Positions 27,581 to 36,392 of a stretch of DNA of 64,000 nucleotides are shown here, piece after piece. This DNA comes from Cyanidium caldarium (Eukaryota > Rhodophyta > Bangiophyceae > Cyanidiales > Cyanidiaceae), in assembly GCA_026184775.1 (NCBI GenBank), contig JANCYW010000011.1, positions 186,001-250,000 of the forward strand. Direction: 5' to 3'. The notes beneath the pieces are model-generated. The model saw nothing but the letters and a program-made list of their open reading frames with translations, did no database searches and was not told the DNA's origin. The stretch's first letter is position 1, and each line of letters begins with the position of its first letter. A program made the position numbers and the translations under genes.

Positions 27581-29497
27581 TTAGGTCGTAGATACCGGAT
27601 TCATGCACGGCTGGGCCGTGTCCAGCGTGCCGTCGAGCCAGCCCGCCAGCCACGCATTCAGTTCATCGACCGAGGTGGGCTCTCTCGTTCCGGCAGCGTG
27701 GCTGGTGGCGGGAAGGGAGCGCGGCAGCGACGGCTCGCGGTCGATAGGTCGTGTGGCTGCCGCCACCGCCGTCAGGGATGACGCGGCGGCTCGTGCGAAC
27801 AAGTCCGCATCGCTCACTTGGCCATGCGATGGTGCGCGGCGTAATGGGGCGGCGTTGAGGGCTGTCGGTGGCGCCGGCGGTGCGGGCGGCATGGTCGCGC
27901 TCGTCGTCGCCGCCGCTCCAGCCACCATGGTGGATGGGCGGACGGGCGCATCGAAAAAGCGCTCCTCGCCACCTGTAAACGCCGCGAAAGCGAGCGTCAC
28001 GTGCAGTTTGCCGGCCACCGCCTCCTCCAGCTCGAGCCATCGATCCAGCCTCTGCTCGCTGGCCAGACACGGCCCGATGGGCACGTCGCAACTGCCGAGG
28101 AAGGCCGACTCGGCACGTGCGGACGCCTCGCTGTTACTCCGTCTGACAGCGCGCAGACGCGCGTCAAACACGTAGCAGCAGAGCACCGGCGGGGCGCTGG
28201 CCGGGTCGTCGATGAAAAACTCGAACGTCGCGTTCCACGTCGGACTGGCTGTGTCGCGCACCACCCGAGTGCGTTTCCGTCGGCTGCCCAGGTAGACAAT
28301 CACGAAGGCGTCGATGGCGTCGCCCATCGAGTGCGGCGCGCGCAGGCCTCGCGCCGATACGATGCGCACCGTGAGAATGCCGCCGTAACGGCAAGCGCCG
28401 GCGGCGTCCGCGAGGAGCAGGGGAGTCGTTCTTGTTGCCGGCGCCGGGTGCTGCGCAGCGTTCGCGGCGCCGCCCTCGCCATGACCACTCGGCACCGCTT
28501 CCGCGTGCGCGTCTCCCGCGGCACCGAAATCGAAGCGCGCACACTGCGGATACAGGAAACGCGACGCGACCCGCTCGATCAGATATCGCCGTAGAAAGCC
28601 GGACAGCGCCGGAATATCCATCCAATGCAGCGTGGCCAACGGTTGCACTCGCAGGTCCAGCAAATTGGGAATGCCCACCAGCGCCAACTCCATCGCGCGA
28701 CACAGCGACTTGCGCCCGGGCTCGAGCTCGAAGTGCGCGTAACATCTCGCCTGAAACTCGATGTCGCGAATCAGCAGCGGCACTCGCGCCGTGGGTATGT
28801 ACCGCCGCCAGGGCATGGATGAGGGCGCGGTGCCGGAGGTGGACGTCGGCCGCTCGGCCATCTCCGCTCGAGCTGCCCTGCGGTGCGGCTCCGACCCTGT
28901 CTTCGCCTCCGCCGAGATCCCATCGCCCAGGCGCACTCCCAGATCGTCCTCCGCTTCCGCGTCGTCGTCGCGGCGCGAACCGAACCGCAACACCAACACC
29001 ATATACATCTCGCCGGTGTACGACACGTCAAACTCGAACTGCACGTCGCGCTCCGAATTGGTCACAAACGCGCGTATGTTGGACACGCGCGGTGGCCGCC
29101 TACCCAACACAAACTGCGGTATCTGAATCAGGTCGATATACGTCGGCCGCCGGCGGTTCAGCGTGACCGCCAGTTTGCCTCGCAGGAAACGGGAGATCGA
29201 CTGCGAGTTGGTGTTCCACAGCTTGCGAAACAGATCGTTCACCCACTCGTCCTCCACACAACGCGCTGCATGCCGCGCCCACCGCCTCTCTCCACTCCCG
29301 CCCCACCATCCCGATCGGTGAGTGCGATCGGACGCGGCCACGTGCCATCGCACCGTCACCGCCAACCAAAGCGCCGCCCACGATGCCCACAGCGCCACCC
29401 GCTCCAACGGCCGCCACAGCGCCACCAGAGCGCACACCGCCAACAACACTGCCGCACTCGACAATCCGCGCGTTACGATGGCAGATGCTGCATTCAT
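27581..29497 (-). CDS. SMP-C2 membrane-contact-site lipid-transfer protein (extended-synaptotagmin/tricalbin-like)
   Basis: This 638-residue protein has an N-terminal hydrophobic hairpin (about 8-52) that would anchor it in the ER. An SMP domain follows at about 75-330, with WVNDLFRKLWNTNSQSISRFLRG, LGRRPPRVSNIRAF and the RFLYPQ ending. A C2 domain lies at about 375-505 (GGILTVRIVSARGLRAPHSMGDAIDAFVIVYLG). In the C2 domain the Ca-binding loop Asp residues are partly kept (GDAIDAFV, FIDD). The tail (about 515-638) is low complexity. Such proteins tether the ER to the plasma membrane or other organelles and move glycerolipids. Animal E-Syts and plant SYTs carry two or more C2 domains; this one shows a single clear C2. 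Confidence 0.85.
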   Translation of the reverse strand: MNAASAIVTRGLSSAAVLLAVCALVALWRPLERVALWASWAALWLAVTVRWHVAASDRTHRSGWWGGSGERRWARHAARCVEDEWVNDLFRKLWNTNSQSISRFLRGKLAVTLNRRRPTYIDLIQIPQFVLGRRPPRVSNIRAFVTNSERDVQFEFDVSYTGEMYMVLVLRFGSRRDDDAEAEDDLGVRLGDGISAEAKTGSEPHRRAARAEMAERPTSTSGTAPSSMPWRRYIPTARVPLLIRDIEFQARCYAHFELEPGRKSLCRAMELALVGIPNLLDLRVQPLATLHWMDIPALSGFLRRYLIERVASRFLYPQCARFDFGAAGDAHAEAVPSGHGEGGAANAAQHPAPATRTTPLLLADAAGACRYGGILTVRIVSARGLRAPHSMGDAIDAFVIVYLGSRRKRTRVVRDTASPTWNATFEFFIDDPASAPPVLCCYVFDARLRAVRRSNSEASARAESAFLGSCDVPIGPCLASEQRLDRWLELEEAVAGKLHVTLAFAAFTGGEERFFDAPVRPSTMVAGAAATTSATMPPAPPAPPTALNAAPLRRAPSHGQVSDADLFARAAASSLTAVAAATRPIDREPSLPRSLPATSHAAGTREPTSVDELNAWLAGWLDGTLDTAQPCMNPVSTT

Positions 29498-29741
29498 GTA
29501 CCGGCGCTATGGTGGCGGTTGCGAGTCCGTGCGTGCACACCGTGAGTGCCCCCGACGTTTCCAAGCAAACGAAACACCCCACACGGGGCGGAGCGGGAGA
29601 GATCGTTCGCGCGCGCGAAATTCGTCACGCAGAACGAGACGCCTGTGGCCGCCCCCCGGGGGGAGGGCGCGTGATGCCCGAACCGCTCGCGTATCGCATC
29701 GCGTCTCCCGCCCCGCCGAAGCGTGTCGCCCCCGCTCTCTC

Positions 29742-30539
29742 ATGTCCTACCGGGTGGTGGTGGCGGGTGCGACGGGGGCGTGTGGCACGGCTATCGTGCG
29801 TGAGTTGGCGCAGTCGGGAAAGTGTGCGGGAGTGACCGCGTTGGTGCGACGGCCGCACACGTTTGCCGGGTGCGATCGCGAGCGGGTGTCGTCGGTGCAA
29901 GTGCCCTCGCTGGACGCGTTGTTGGACGATTCAGGTGGTAATGGAGCGTCGGGGGTGGCGCGCACGGTATTTGGTGAGGGAGTGCAGTTTGAAGCGGCGG
30001 TGTGCGCGTTGGGCAGCACCATGAAAGAGTCGGGCGGTTCGCGGGAGGCGTTTCGGCGTGTCGACTACGACTACGTGTGCGCGTTTGTGCGAGCGGCGCT
30101 GGCGGCGGGCGCGCGGCGAGTGGTGCTCGTGTCGGCGGCGGGCGCGTCGGAGGACTCGTGGTTCTTCTACTCTCGCGTGAAGGGCGAGGCGGAGCGCGCG
30201 GTGAGCGCCCTGTGCCGCGAGCAGGGCGCGGCGTTGTGGATTCTGCGACCGGCGTTGTTGCTGACGCCGGCTCGCAACCGCGGCAGCCGCCGGCCGGCCG
30301 AAGCCGCGGTCCAATGGCTGGTACGCGCCCTCAGGTTGAGCATGGGCGGGCACCTCGCGGTCACGGTGGAGGAGGTGGCGCGGATCACCCGCGACGTTCT
30401 GGATAGCGCGGAGGGCGAAGGCGCGCACGGCCTGCAACGAGTGCTGAGCCGCAACGCCGACGGCGCTATCGTGTGCAGTTCGGCCGCCATCCACGCCATG
30501 GCCGCCCGGTGGACGCCATCGGAGAAAATATCTCAGTAG
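29742..30539 (+). CDS. HTATIP2/TIP30-like NAD(P)-binding Rossmann protein
   Basis: This 265-residue atypical short-chain dehydrogenase opens with VVVAGATGACGTAIVREL, the NAD(P)-binding glycine motif. Later, VVLVSAAGASEDSWFFYSRVKGEAE matches the [23 protein letters not shown] block of human HTATIP2, with the Y-x3-K pair in place. WILRPALLL follows. TIP30 proteins bind NADPH and have been linked to transcription and nuclear import. Related small proteins in plants and algae are plastid or cytosolic, so the role is uncertain. The in-frame extension upstream to 29322 is antisense to the SMP-C2 gene and non-conserved, so I prefer the ATG at 29742. The sequence ggccccccggggggag at about 29652-29667, just upstream, is a GC palindrome. 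Confidence 0.82.
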   Translation: MSYRVVVAGATGACGTAIVRELAQSGKCAGVTALVRRPHTFAGCDRERVSSVQVPSLDALLDDSGGNGASGVARTVFGEGVQFEAAVCALGSTMKESGGSREAFRRVDYDYVCAFVRAALAAGARRVVLVSAAGASEDSWFFYSRVKGEAERAVSALCREQGAALWILRPALLLTPARNRGSRRPAEAAVQWLVRALRLSMGGHLAVTVEEVARITRDVLDSAEGEGAHGLQRVLSRNADGAIVCSSAAIHAMAARWTPSEKISQ

Positions 30540-30795
30540 AATGTCCTGCATGCATCCGGTGACCACTGCATCCTATCCGCAGTGGGTGGTGGCGATGGTG
30601 TTGGTGGTGCTCGCGGATAAACTTGCGGCGTACGCTCCCGGGTTGGAGGTCACGGCCCATGGTGTGCGCGGCCCGAGTCCGCTCGCCGACCGAGTACACC
30701 GGGGTGGCGAACGTCCCGTGTCGAGTGTGGAGGATGCGCGACACTTTGGCTCGGATGAACTTCAGCCCTCCTCACCGGCTACTCACTGTCTGTCC

Positions 30796-31749
30796 ATGAA
30801 ACACGGTGCGTTGTCAGCGCGCGCTCGGAAACGCCGGTACGTCGCCAGCCCGCCCCAGCACTCCCACATCGCCGCCGGCGACCGCGGTCTGCTGGTCAGC
30901 TGCAGCGTGGATCGGCCGCGGCAGTGTTACCAGGAGGTGACCGACGCGTTGCAGGAACTGGGAGTGCGTGGGGCACCGTCTACCGTGAAAGACGATTCCG
31001 GTGCGATGGACACGGGTTCCGCGCTGCCCTCGAAGCGGCGGCGACCGGAGCGCCACGACGTCGCCGCGCCAGACGCCTCGGAGGCGCTGGAGACGCACTT
31101 GCAGTACCTGCGCGCCACCGCCCGTGACCGGTGGAAAGCGGCCGCCACCGGTGCTCGCGGCACGCTCTTTCTGCGGTGGCCAGCGCAAGCGCTCGACGCG
31201 CCCTCTCTGGCCGTCCAGCGACTGTTCCACTCGATACGACAGAGCGGCCACCCGCCGCTGCCCTCCTGCGAGTGCGTGGTGCCCGTGGACACGGTATGCA
31301 AGGCCACACCGGAGCACGTGCGCCGTCTGGCCACCGCCTTCATGGAGCAACGTCTGGCGTCAGCATCCGAGGCCTGCGTGCGCTTCGCCATCCGCTTCCG
31401 GGCGCGCAACAACAACACGGTGCATGCGCACGAGTTTATCGAGGCGCTGGCCGGCGGTGCGCAGTCGCTGCTGCAGAGCGGACGGGCGCGGGTAGACCTC
31501 ACCGCACCGGACGTGGTGTTCCTGGTGTCTGTGATTCGCCAGTGGTGCTTTATCGGGGCGGCGCCGCGAGCGCTCTTTGACCAGTCATCGCGCACGCTGA
31601 ACGTGCAAGCCTGTCGCCGCGCCTATCGGCAGCGCATGACACCTGCTCCCCCAGCCGCCGCCGCTGCCGCAACAAAAGCACCTCGCGCCGCCTCATCGGA
31701 TGCGCCGCCCGCGCCACAGGAACCGCAGTGGAGTGCCGCGAAACCCTAA
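30796..31749 (+). CDS. THUMPD1/Tan1 tRNA acetylation adaptor (THUMP domain)
   Basis: This 317-residue protein has the N-terminal [22 protein letters not shown] block typical of Tan1/THUMPD1. A THUMP domain follows at about 160-280, with [39 protein letters not shown] and [16 protein letters not shown]. Tan1/THUMPD1 binds tRNA and guides the acetyltransferase Kre33/NAT10 to make ac4C12 in tRNA-Ser and tRNA-Leu. A Pro/Ala-rich tail ends the protein. The frame is open back to an ATG at 30541, one base after the TIP30-like stop, but those residues are unlike the family, so 30796 is preferred and 30540-30795 is left as leader. The last 57 bases overlap the end of the Der gene on the other strand. 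Confidence 0.85.
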   Translation: MKHGALSARARKRRYVASPPQHSHIAAGDRGLLVSCSVDRPRQCYQEVTDALQELGVRGAPSTVKDDSGAMDTGSALPSKRRRPERHDVAAPDASEALETHLQYLRATARDRWKAAATGARGTLFLRWPAQALDAPSLAVQRLFHSIRQSGHPPLPSCECVVPVDTVCKATPEHVRRLATAFMEQRLASASEACVRFAIRFRARNNNTVHAHEFIEALAGGAQSLLQSGRARVDLTAPDVVFLVSVIRQWCFIGAAPRALFDQSSRTLNVQACRRAYRQRMTPAPPAAAAAATKAPRAASSDAPPAPQEPQWSAAKP

Positions 31750-33579
31750 CCCCTCGCGAAACCGCCTCTCGATAAACCGGCGGTACGTGTCGCCGAAGAG
31801 CTTCGGATCGTTCACGAACATTGCGAACGTCGGCGGGCGAGTGCTCACCTGCGTGGCATAATACACCTTGCCGTTCTTTCCCTGCCGCGTGCTGGGCGGC
31901 GGCTGCCACCGAATGGCCTCCATCAGCACCTCGTTGAGCACCGCAGTGCGCACGCGGCGTCCGTGTTGTTCGGCGGCCGCGTTCACCAGATCCAGAATGC
32001 GCGGCACCCGCTGACCGGACATCGCGCTCACCAGCAGCGCATCGGCCCAGGGCAGCATCGGCAGGCGCTCACGCACTTTCTGCAACGCCGCCCGGTACGC
32101 CCGGTCGTCCTTGCCCTCCACGGCGTCCCACTTATTGCCCACAATGATGCAGGCGCGCCCTTCATCGGCAATGCGCTCCGCCAGCGTGGCATCCTGTTCG
32201 TACACGCCTTGCGTCATGTCCAGCACCAGCAGCACCACATCCGCGCGTCGAATCGCTTTGAACGCCCGGTTGATCATGAAAAACTCGGTGCCGTACGAGA
32301 TGCTCTTCTTACGGCGGATGCCGGCGGTGTCGATCAACCGATAGCCGTACTCGTCCCCGGTGCGCGGGTCGGTCACCACCAGCAGCTCGTCGACGGCGTC
32401 GCGGGTGGTGCCCGGCACCTCGCTCACGATCGCCCGCTCGCTCCCCAAAAAGCGGTTGAGGAGGCTGGATTTGCCGACGTTCGGTCGACCGATGATGGCC
32501 ACGTTCAGAATGCCCGCCTCCAGGTCGTCCGGCGGCTCGTCCAGTATCCAGCGCCCGTTCTCGTCCATCCTCCGTGGCTGCGCTTCGGGTATCTCCTCGC
32601 ACAGTCGGTCCAGCACCTCGGCCACGCCGCCGCCGTGGATGCCGCTGACGGGTATCGGCTCGCCCAGACCGAGCCGCCAAAACTCCGCCGCCTGCGCATC
32701 GCCGAAGCGGACGCTCTCGCACTTGTTCACCGCCACGACGACCCGCGGCGGCGACGATCCGTCGGTGGCGTCGAGGCACTCGCGCCGCAGAAAGCTGGCC
32801 ACCTCCAAGTCGATCGGATGCACGCCCTCCTGGCCATCCACCACCAGCACCACGCCGGACGCCTCTCGCATCGCCACCAGCGCCTGTTCGCGAATCTGCG
32901 GCAGGAACACGTTCTGCGGGTCGTCGTCGAACAACAGCCCGCCGGTGTCCACCACCTGGAAGAAGCGGCCGTTGTGTTCGCACAGGCGATACGTGCGATC
33001 GCGGGTCACGCCCGGCACGTCTTCCACCACCGCGCCGGTCTTGAACTCGCCGGCCATGCGGTTCACGACCGTGGACTTGCCCACGTTGGGTCGCCCCAGC
33101 ACCGCGATGATGGGAAAGCGCGTCGGCCGTTGCACCTTTCGAGGGGCGCGCGGGGTGGCGCTGGCGGTGTCGCCCTGTTCGTCCGGATCGGCAACGTCTG
33201 CGGTATCGGATTCATCGCGCTCGAACTGGTCGTAGCCGATAAACCGCCGCGTGCCATCCGCCTGCGTTTCGAACAGGCCGTCGTCCTCCCCCTCATCCTC
33301 GTCGGGCGTCTCTTTCCGGCGCTCTCGGCGCGGCAACCGCGGAGTCACTACCGTCGCCCTGTCCAGCGGACGAGACGCTCCCACGTCCGGTGCCGCCTCC
33401 GTCCGCCGCCGCGGCACCAATCGCAGACGGGTGTGCAGCGCCCCGCCGCGTCGCCGCGGCAAGGCCCCCCGAAGTGCAGACTGCGGTCTCTGGCCAGTCC
33501 ACGCCGACGCTCCCAGCGCAGTGCGTTTGTAGCGGTAACAGACAGACAACCCCGCGCCGTGTCCCGGAGGCACGAACAT
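31693..33579 (-). CDS. Der/EngA tandem-GTPase ribosome assembly factor, plastid-targeted
   Basis: This 628-residue protein has two consecutive Ras-like G domains and a C-terminal KH-like domain. Domain 1 has GRPNVGKST near residue 160, DTGG, and NKCE as its fourth G motif, a variant also usual in cyanobacterial Der. Domain 2 has GRPNVGKSS near 362, DTAGIRRK and NKWD. The end ([28 protein letters not shown]) is the classic KH terminus. Der matures the 50S subunit in bacteria; in plants and algae the nuclear-encoded protein acts in the chloroplast. The first 60 residues are Arg/Ala/Gly/Leu-rich, like a transit peptide. An acidic linker (EDEGEDDG) precedes domain 1. The start at 33579 is the first in-frame ATG. 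Confidence 0.93.
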   Translation of the reverse strand: MFVPPGHGAGLSVCYRYKRTALGASAWTGQRPQSALRGALPRRRGGALHTRLRLVPRRRTEAAPDVGASRPLDRATVVTPRLPRRERRKETPDEDEGEDDGLFETQADGTRRFIGYDQFERDESDTADVADPDEQGDTASATPRAPRKVQRPTRFPIIAVLGRPNVGKSTVVNRMAGEFKTGAVVEDVPGVTRDRTYRLCEHNGRFFQVVDTGGLLFDDDPQNVFLPQIREQALVAMREASGVVLVVDGQEGVHPIDLEVASFLRRECLDATDGSSPPRVVVAVNKCESVRFGDAQAAEFWRLGLGEPIPVSGIHGGGVAEVLDRLCEEIPEAQPRRMDENGRWILDEPPDDLEAGILNVAIIGRPNVGKSSLLNRFLGSERAIVSEVPGTTRDAVDELLVVTDPRTGDEYGYRLIDTAGIRRKKSISYGTEFFMINRAFKAIRRADVVLLVLDMTQGVYEQDATLAERIADEGRACIIVGNKWDAVEGKDDRAYRAALQKVRERLPMLPWADALLVSAMSGQRVPRILDLVNAAAEQHGRRVRTAVLNEVLMEAIRWQPPPSTRQGKNGKVYYATQVSTRPPTFAMFVNDPKLFGDTYRRFIERRFREGLGFRGTPLRFLWRGRRIR

Positions 33580-33896
33580 GGCGAGTCGGTGCCGTGGGCG
33601 CACTGTGGTTTGGAGGACCACCGTCTCCGACCACCGAGAACGGCCACCGCAGGAATGACGCCGCCACTCGAGTTGAAGACCGGAAGGGGGCCACACGCCT
33701 GGAGGATGAGGGGAGTGAAGAAGAGGTGTGCCTGGCCCGTGCGAGAGGTGGCGAGATGATGGTGAGCGTGTATAGTGGAGTTGGGAGGAACCGGTTATTG
33801 GTGTAGAGCGCCGGTGGAATGGAGCTTCTGCGAGGGTCCGTGGCGAGCGTCCGGCGGGTCCGCTGACCGATATCGTCGGGTGCGCTGGTCAGGAGC

Positions 33897-36005
33897 ATGT
33901 CGGGCACCCTCTCGTGTGGTGACCTCAACGACAGCGATGCAATTGTGCACGGCCGTCTGTGTCTGGCAGAAGCTTTGCTCAGGCGCGAACAGGGAGATGA
34001 GGCGGTGCGACGAGCGCTGCCGCGACGAATATACGACCGCCAGGCACGGACGTTGTCGCGCCAGCACAGCGGCCGACCGACCGTGGCGCAGGCTGGCGGG
34101 CAGGTGAACGCGCTCGCCATCGATCGCTGTGAAGGACGCTGGTTGTTGGCGGCATCGCGAGGCATCCACCATGACGAGATCCTGCTGTACGATGTCTGGC
34201 CGCCAGCGCCGTGGCGATGCGTGTCGGCCGCTGCCGAGAGCGCGTCGTCAGCGCAGTCGAACGGCCGTCTGGCCGGGCGAGCGCCTGAGCTGCGGCCACC
34301 GTTGCAGCGGGTGCGCCTCGGAGTGGCCAGCGACACCGACCCCGCTGGCGGTGGCGAAACTCCGGGCCTGCCCGCGTGGCGTCGATATCGCATGTCGCGC
34401 CCACACGCTCGCACATCCATGAACACCGCCGTCACGGCGATGACACCGACGCGACGGTCGACTGGATATCGCGGCGCTGCGGTAATCTCTCGCGCTTGCA
34501 CCAGCTTGGTGTGGTATCCGCTGGACAATGGCATTTTCGTGGCCGGATTCGCCGACGGAAGGGTGGTGGTGTACGATGCCGCGGCGTTCGAACCGGTGGC
34601 GCAGTTCGATCTGGACGGCGCGGTGAATGCGGTGCACATGTCGCCAGCTGCCCGCACGATGAGCGATCCGTGGTCGACGATGGCCGCGTCTCCGTCAGCC
34701 GGTCTGACCGCATCGGCGTCGCTCATGGCGGTGGCCGCGTCGGAGCCGGAACACCACGTGCGTCTGTTGGATATGGGCAGCGGGGCGGCTACACATCGCC
34801 TCATTGGGCACACCGGAAACGTCAGCACGGTGCGCTGGTTTCCGCACGACGAGTACCTGTTGGCCAGTGGCGGTGCCGACGGTTGCGTGCGGGTGTGGGA
34901 CATTCGACGTAGCGGCAAGTCGGCCTGCCTCATGACGTTGCGATACGATCGCACGGTGCGCCTCGGCAGACCGCCGCCCGTGGCGATGGGGGTTGTTGAG
35001 CGTGGTGGCGAGGCGGGAAGCGATGGCGATGCGAAAATGCAAGTGTGGACTGGCGGAGGGGCGACACGGGCACGCAGCCTCGGCTACCGAGTGCAGTGGC
35101 CGGACGACTCTGGTTACATCGCCCATTACGGGCCGCCGGCGGTCGATGTCGATGGCGCGCGACAGCCGGAGAGCGAGCGGCTTGCACCAAGCGAGTCGCC
35201 ACAATTGGCGCCCGGTCGGCGCCTCAGCAGACGCTTCGTGGGTATGGCGGCGCCAGAATCGTTCGCACCGTCACAGAAGACGCCTCCCAACGCGGGCTGG
35301 TATGCCGACATCACCGCGCTGCAACTGGAGCGCACCGCACCGAGCGGGTCGTCCGCGCAGCGCCGCTCCCATCCGGATGACGACGGTCAGGTGGACAGCA
35401 TCCGCTTTTCCAGCGACGGGCGGTACCTGGTGTCGGCCGGTAAGCGTCACCTCCTGGTGTGGGACGCCCTGACCGGCCACCGAGTGCAACAGGAGCCGCT
35501 GGACGTGGACGAGGAGTACGCCGCAACGACAGCACCGGTCGTATCTGAACGCGGCGCTCTGCGAAACACCGGCACAAGGCGGGCCGGCCTATTCGAGCGC
35601 CACCAGGAGACGGCACGCGATCAGCGGCTGGCCATCGTGCCCGGCGGGGACGGCTACGGACTGGTGAGCGTCAGTAGCGCCCACATTTACCTCTATCCGT
35701 GCATTCTGACCGACACCGGTTGCCGGCCGGATGGGACATCCAGCGGTGCGCCACTGATGCAGCTGCCCATCGCACCCACCAGTAGCAGCAGCGGCGACGA
35801 TGTCATCCTCGAGAGTCACCCATACCTACCCGAACTGTACAGCTCCGATGTCACCGGCGCGCCATGCCTGTGGACGCCGCGCTTCATCTCCGCCCGCTCT
35901 AGCTGGTCGGAGGAGCTGGCGTACTCTTCGCGTCAGCGGCCACCGCGCTCCTCTACACCCAGCGAAGATAGTGTTATGGAGGACTACGATGAGGTGTGGA
36001 CCTAG
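33897..36005 (+). CDS. ERCC8: CSA/ERCC8-like WD40 DNA-repair protein
   Basis: This 702-residue WD40 protein matches the Cockayne syndrome A protein in order. A GGQVNALAID...RWLLAASRG...ILLYDV blade starts near residue 70. Next come VWYPLDNGIFVAGFADGRVVVYD, AVNAVHMSP and HVRLLDMGSGAATHRLIGHTGNVS. LASGGADGCVRVWDIRR and a late SIRFSSDGRYLVSAGKRHLLVWD complete it. CSA is the substrate receptor of a DDB1-CUL4 ubiquitin ligase in transcription-coupled nucleotide excision repair in the nucleus. At 702 against about 396 residues, it carries large low-complexity insertions, mainly between the first blades (about 115-200) and between later blades (about 355-480). The acidic tail ends EDYDEVWT. Confidence 0.82.
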   Translation: MSGTLSCGDLNDSDAIVHGRLCLAEALLRREQGDEAVRRALPRRIYDRQARTLSRQHSGRPTVAQAGGQVNALAIDRCEGRWLLAASRGIHHDEILLYDVWPPAPWRCVSAAAESASSAQSNGRLAGRAPELRPPLQRVRLGVASDTDPAGGGETPGLPAWRRYRMSRPHARTSMNTAVTAMTPTRRSTGYRGAAVISRACTSLVWYPLDNGIFVAGFADGRVVVYDAAAFEPVAQFDLDGAVNAVHMSPAARTMSDPWSTMAASPSAGLTASASLMAVAASEPEHHVRLLDMGSGAATHRLIGHTGNVSTVRWFPHDEYLLASGGADGCVRVWDIRRSGKSACLMTLRYDRTVRLGRPPPVAMGVVERGGEAGSDGDAKMQVWTGGGATRARSLGYRVQWPDDSGYIAHYGPPAVDVDGARQPESERLAPSESPQLAPGRRLSRRFVGMAAPESFAPSQKTPPNAGWYADITALQLERTAPSGSSAQRRSHPDDDGQVDSIRFSSDGRYLVSAGKRHLLVWDALTGHRVQQEPLDVDEEYAATTAPVVSERGALRNTGTRRAGLFERHQETARDQRLAIVPGGDGYGLVSVSSAHIYLYPCILTDTGCRPDGTSSGAPLMQLPIAPTSSSSGDDVILESHPYLPELYSSDVTGAPCLWTPRFISARSSWSEELAYSSRQRPPRSSTPSEDSVMEDYDEVWT

Positions 36006-36392
36006 TGTGCGCGTGGAGGGATAGCGGAGACGCGCTCTCGAGCTTGTGGACCGTAACCGTTGCGCTGGCAACGCCTGTGCTGATCTCCTTTCGTCAGTGC
36101 CGCAGCAGCAGTAGCTTGCTTGCTCGCTCGCTTGCTTGCTTATTCGTTGCTCGTGCACATTTTCGAAGGATGCTCTCGACGAGATGCCTCTCGCCGACGC
36201 GTCCCCGACTCGGGTGTCCGATGGCGCGCGCGATGTTCGATCCGCGCTCGACGAATGGTCAGACGCACGGGACGAGGACGCCAGAGCGCGCCGCAGCATC
36301 GGTTACACCATGAAGCGTTACAGCAGGTAGGCCGAGATGTTCTATGGGTTCATCAGCACCGCGTCCATCTGATAGACGCTTCTGATGGGATC
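36006..36392. other. Intergenic region with a CTTG microsatellite
   Basis: This 387-bp region between CSA and UGDH on the same strand contains a CTTG/CTCG tetranucleotide run (about 36113-36145) and an open frame of about 50 codons (36184-36330) that I cannot identify. It could be the UGDH leader or promoter. No tRNA or snRNA was recognised. Confidence 0.5.

Noticed and set aside
30541-30795. N-terminal extension of THUMPD1 starting one base after the TIP30-like stop
   Set aside because: The extension is unlike Tan1/THUMPD1 proteins, whereas the Met at 30796 starts a basic N-terminus like theirs. Translational coupling is not expected in a nuclear genome.
31963-33759. 598-codon plus-strand frame opposite Der
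   Set aside because: It is His/Arg/Val-rich shadow sequence with no recognisable domain.
36136-36330. Small frame upstream of UGDH
   Set aside because: No family resemblance, overlaps a CTTG microsatellite, and could be leader sequence; left unannotated as a gene.
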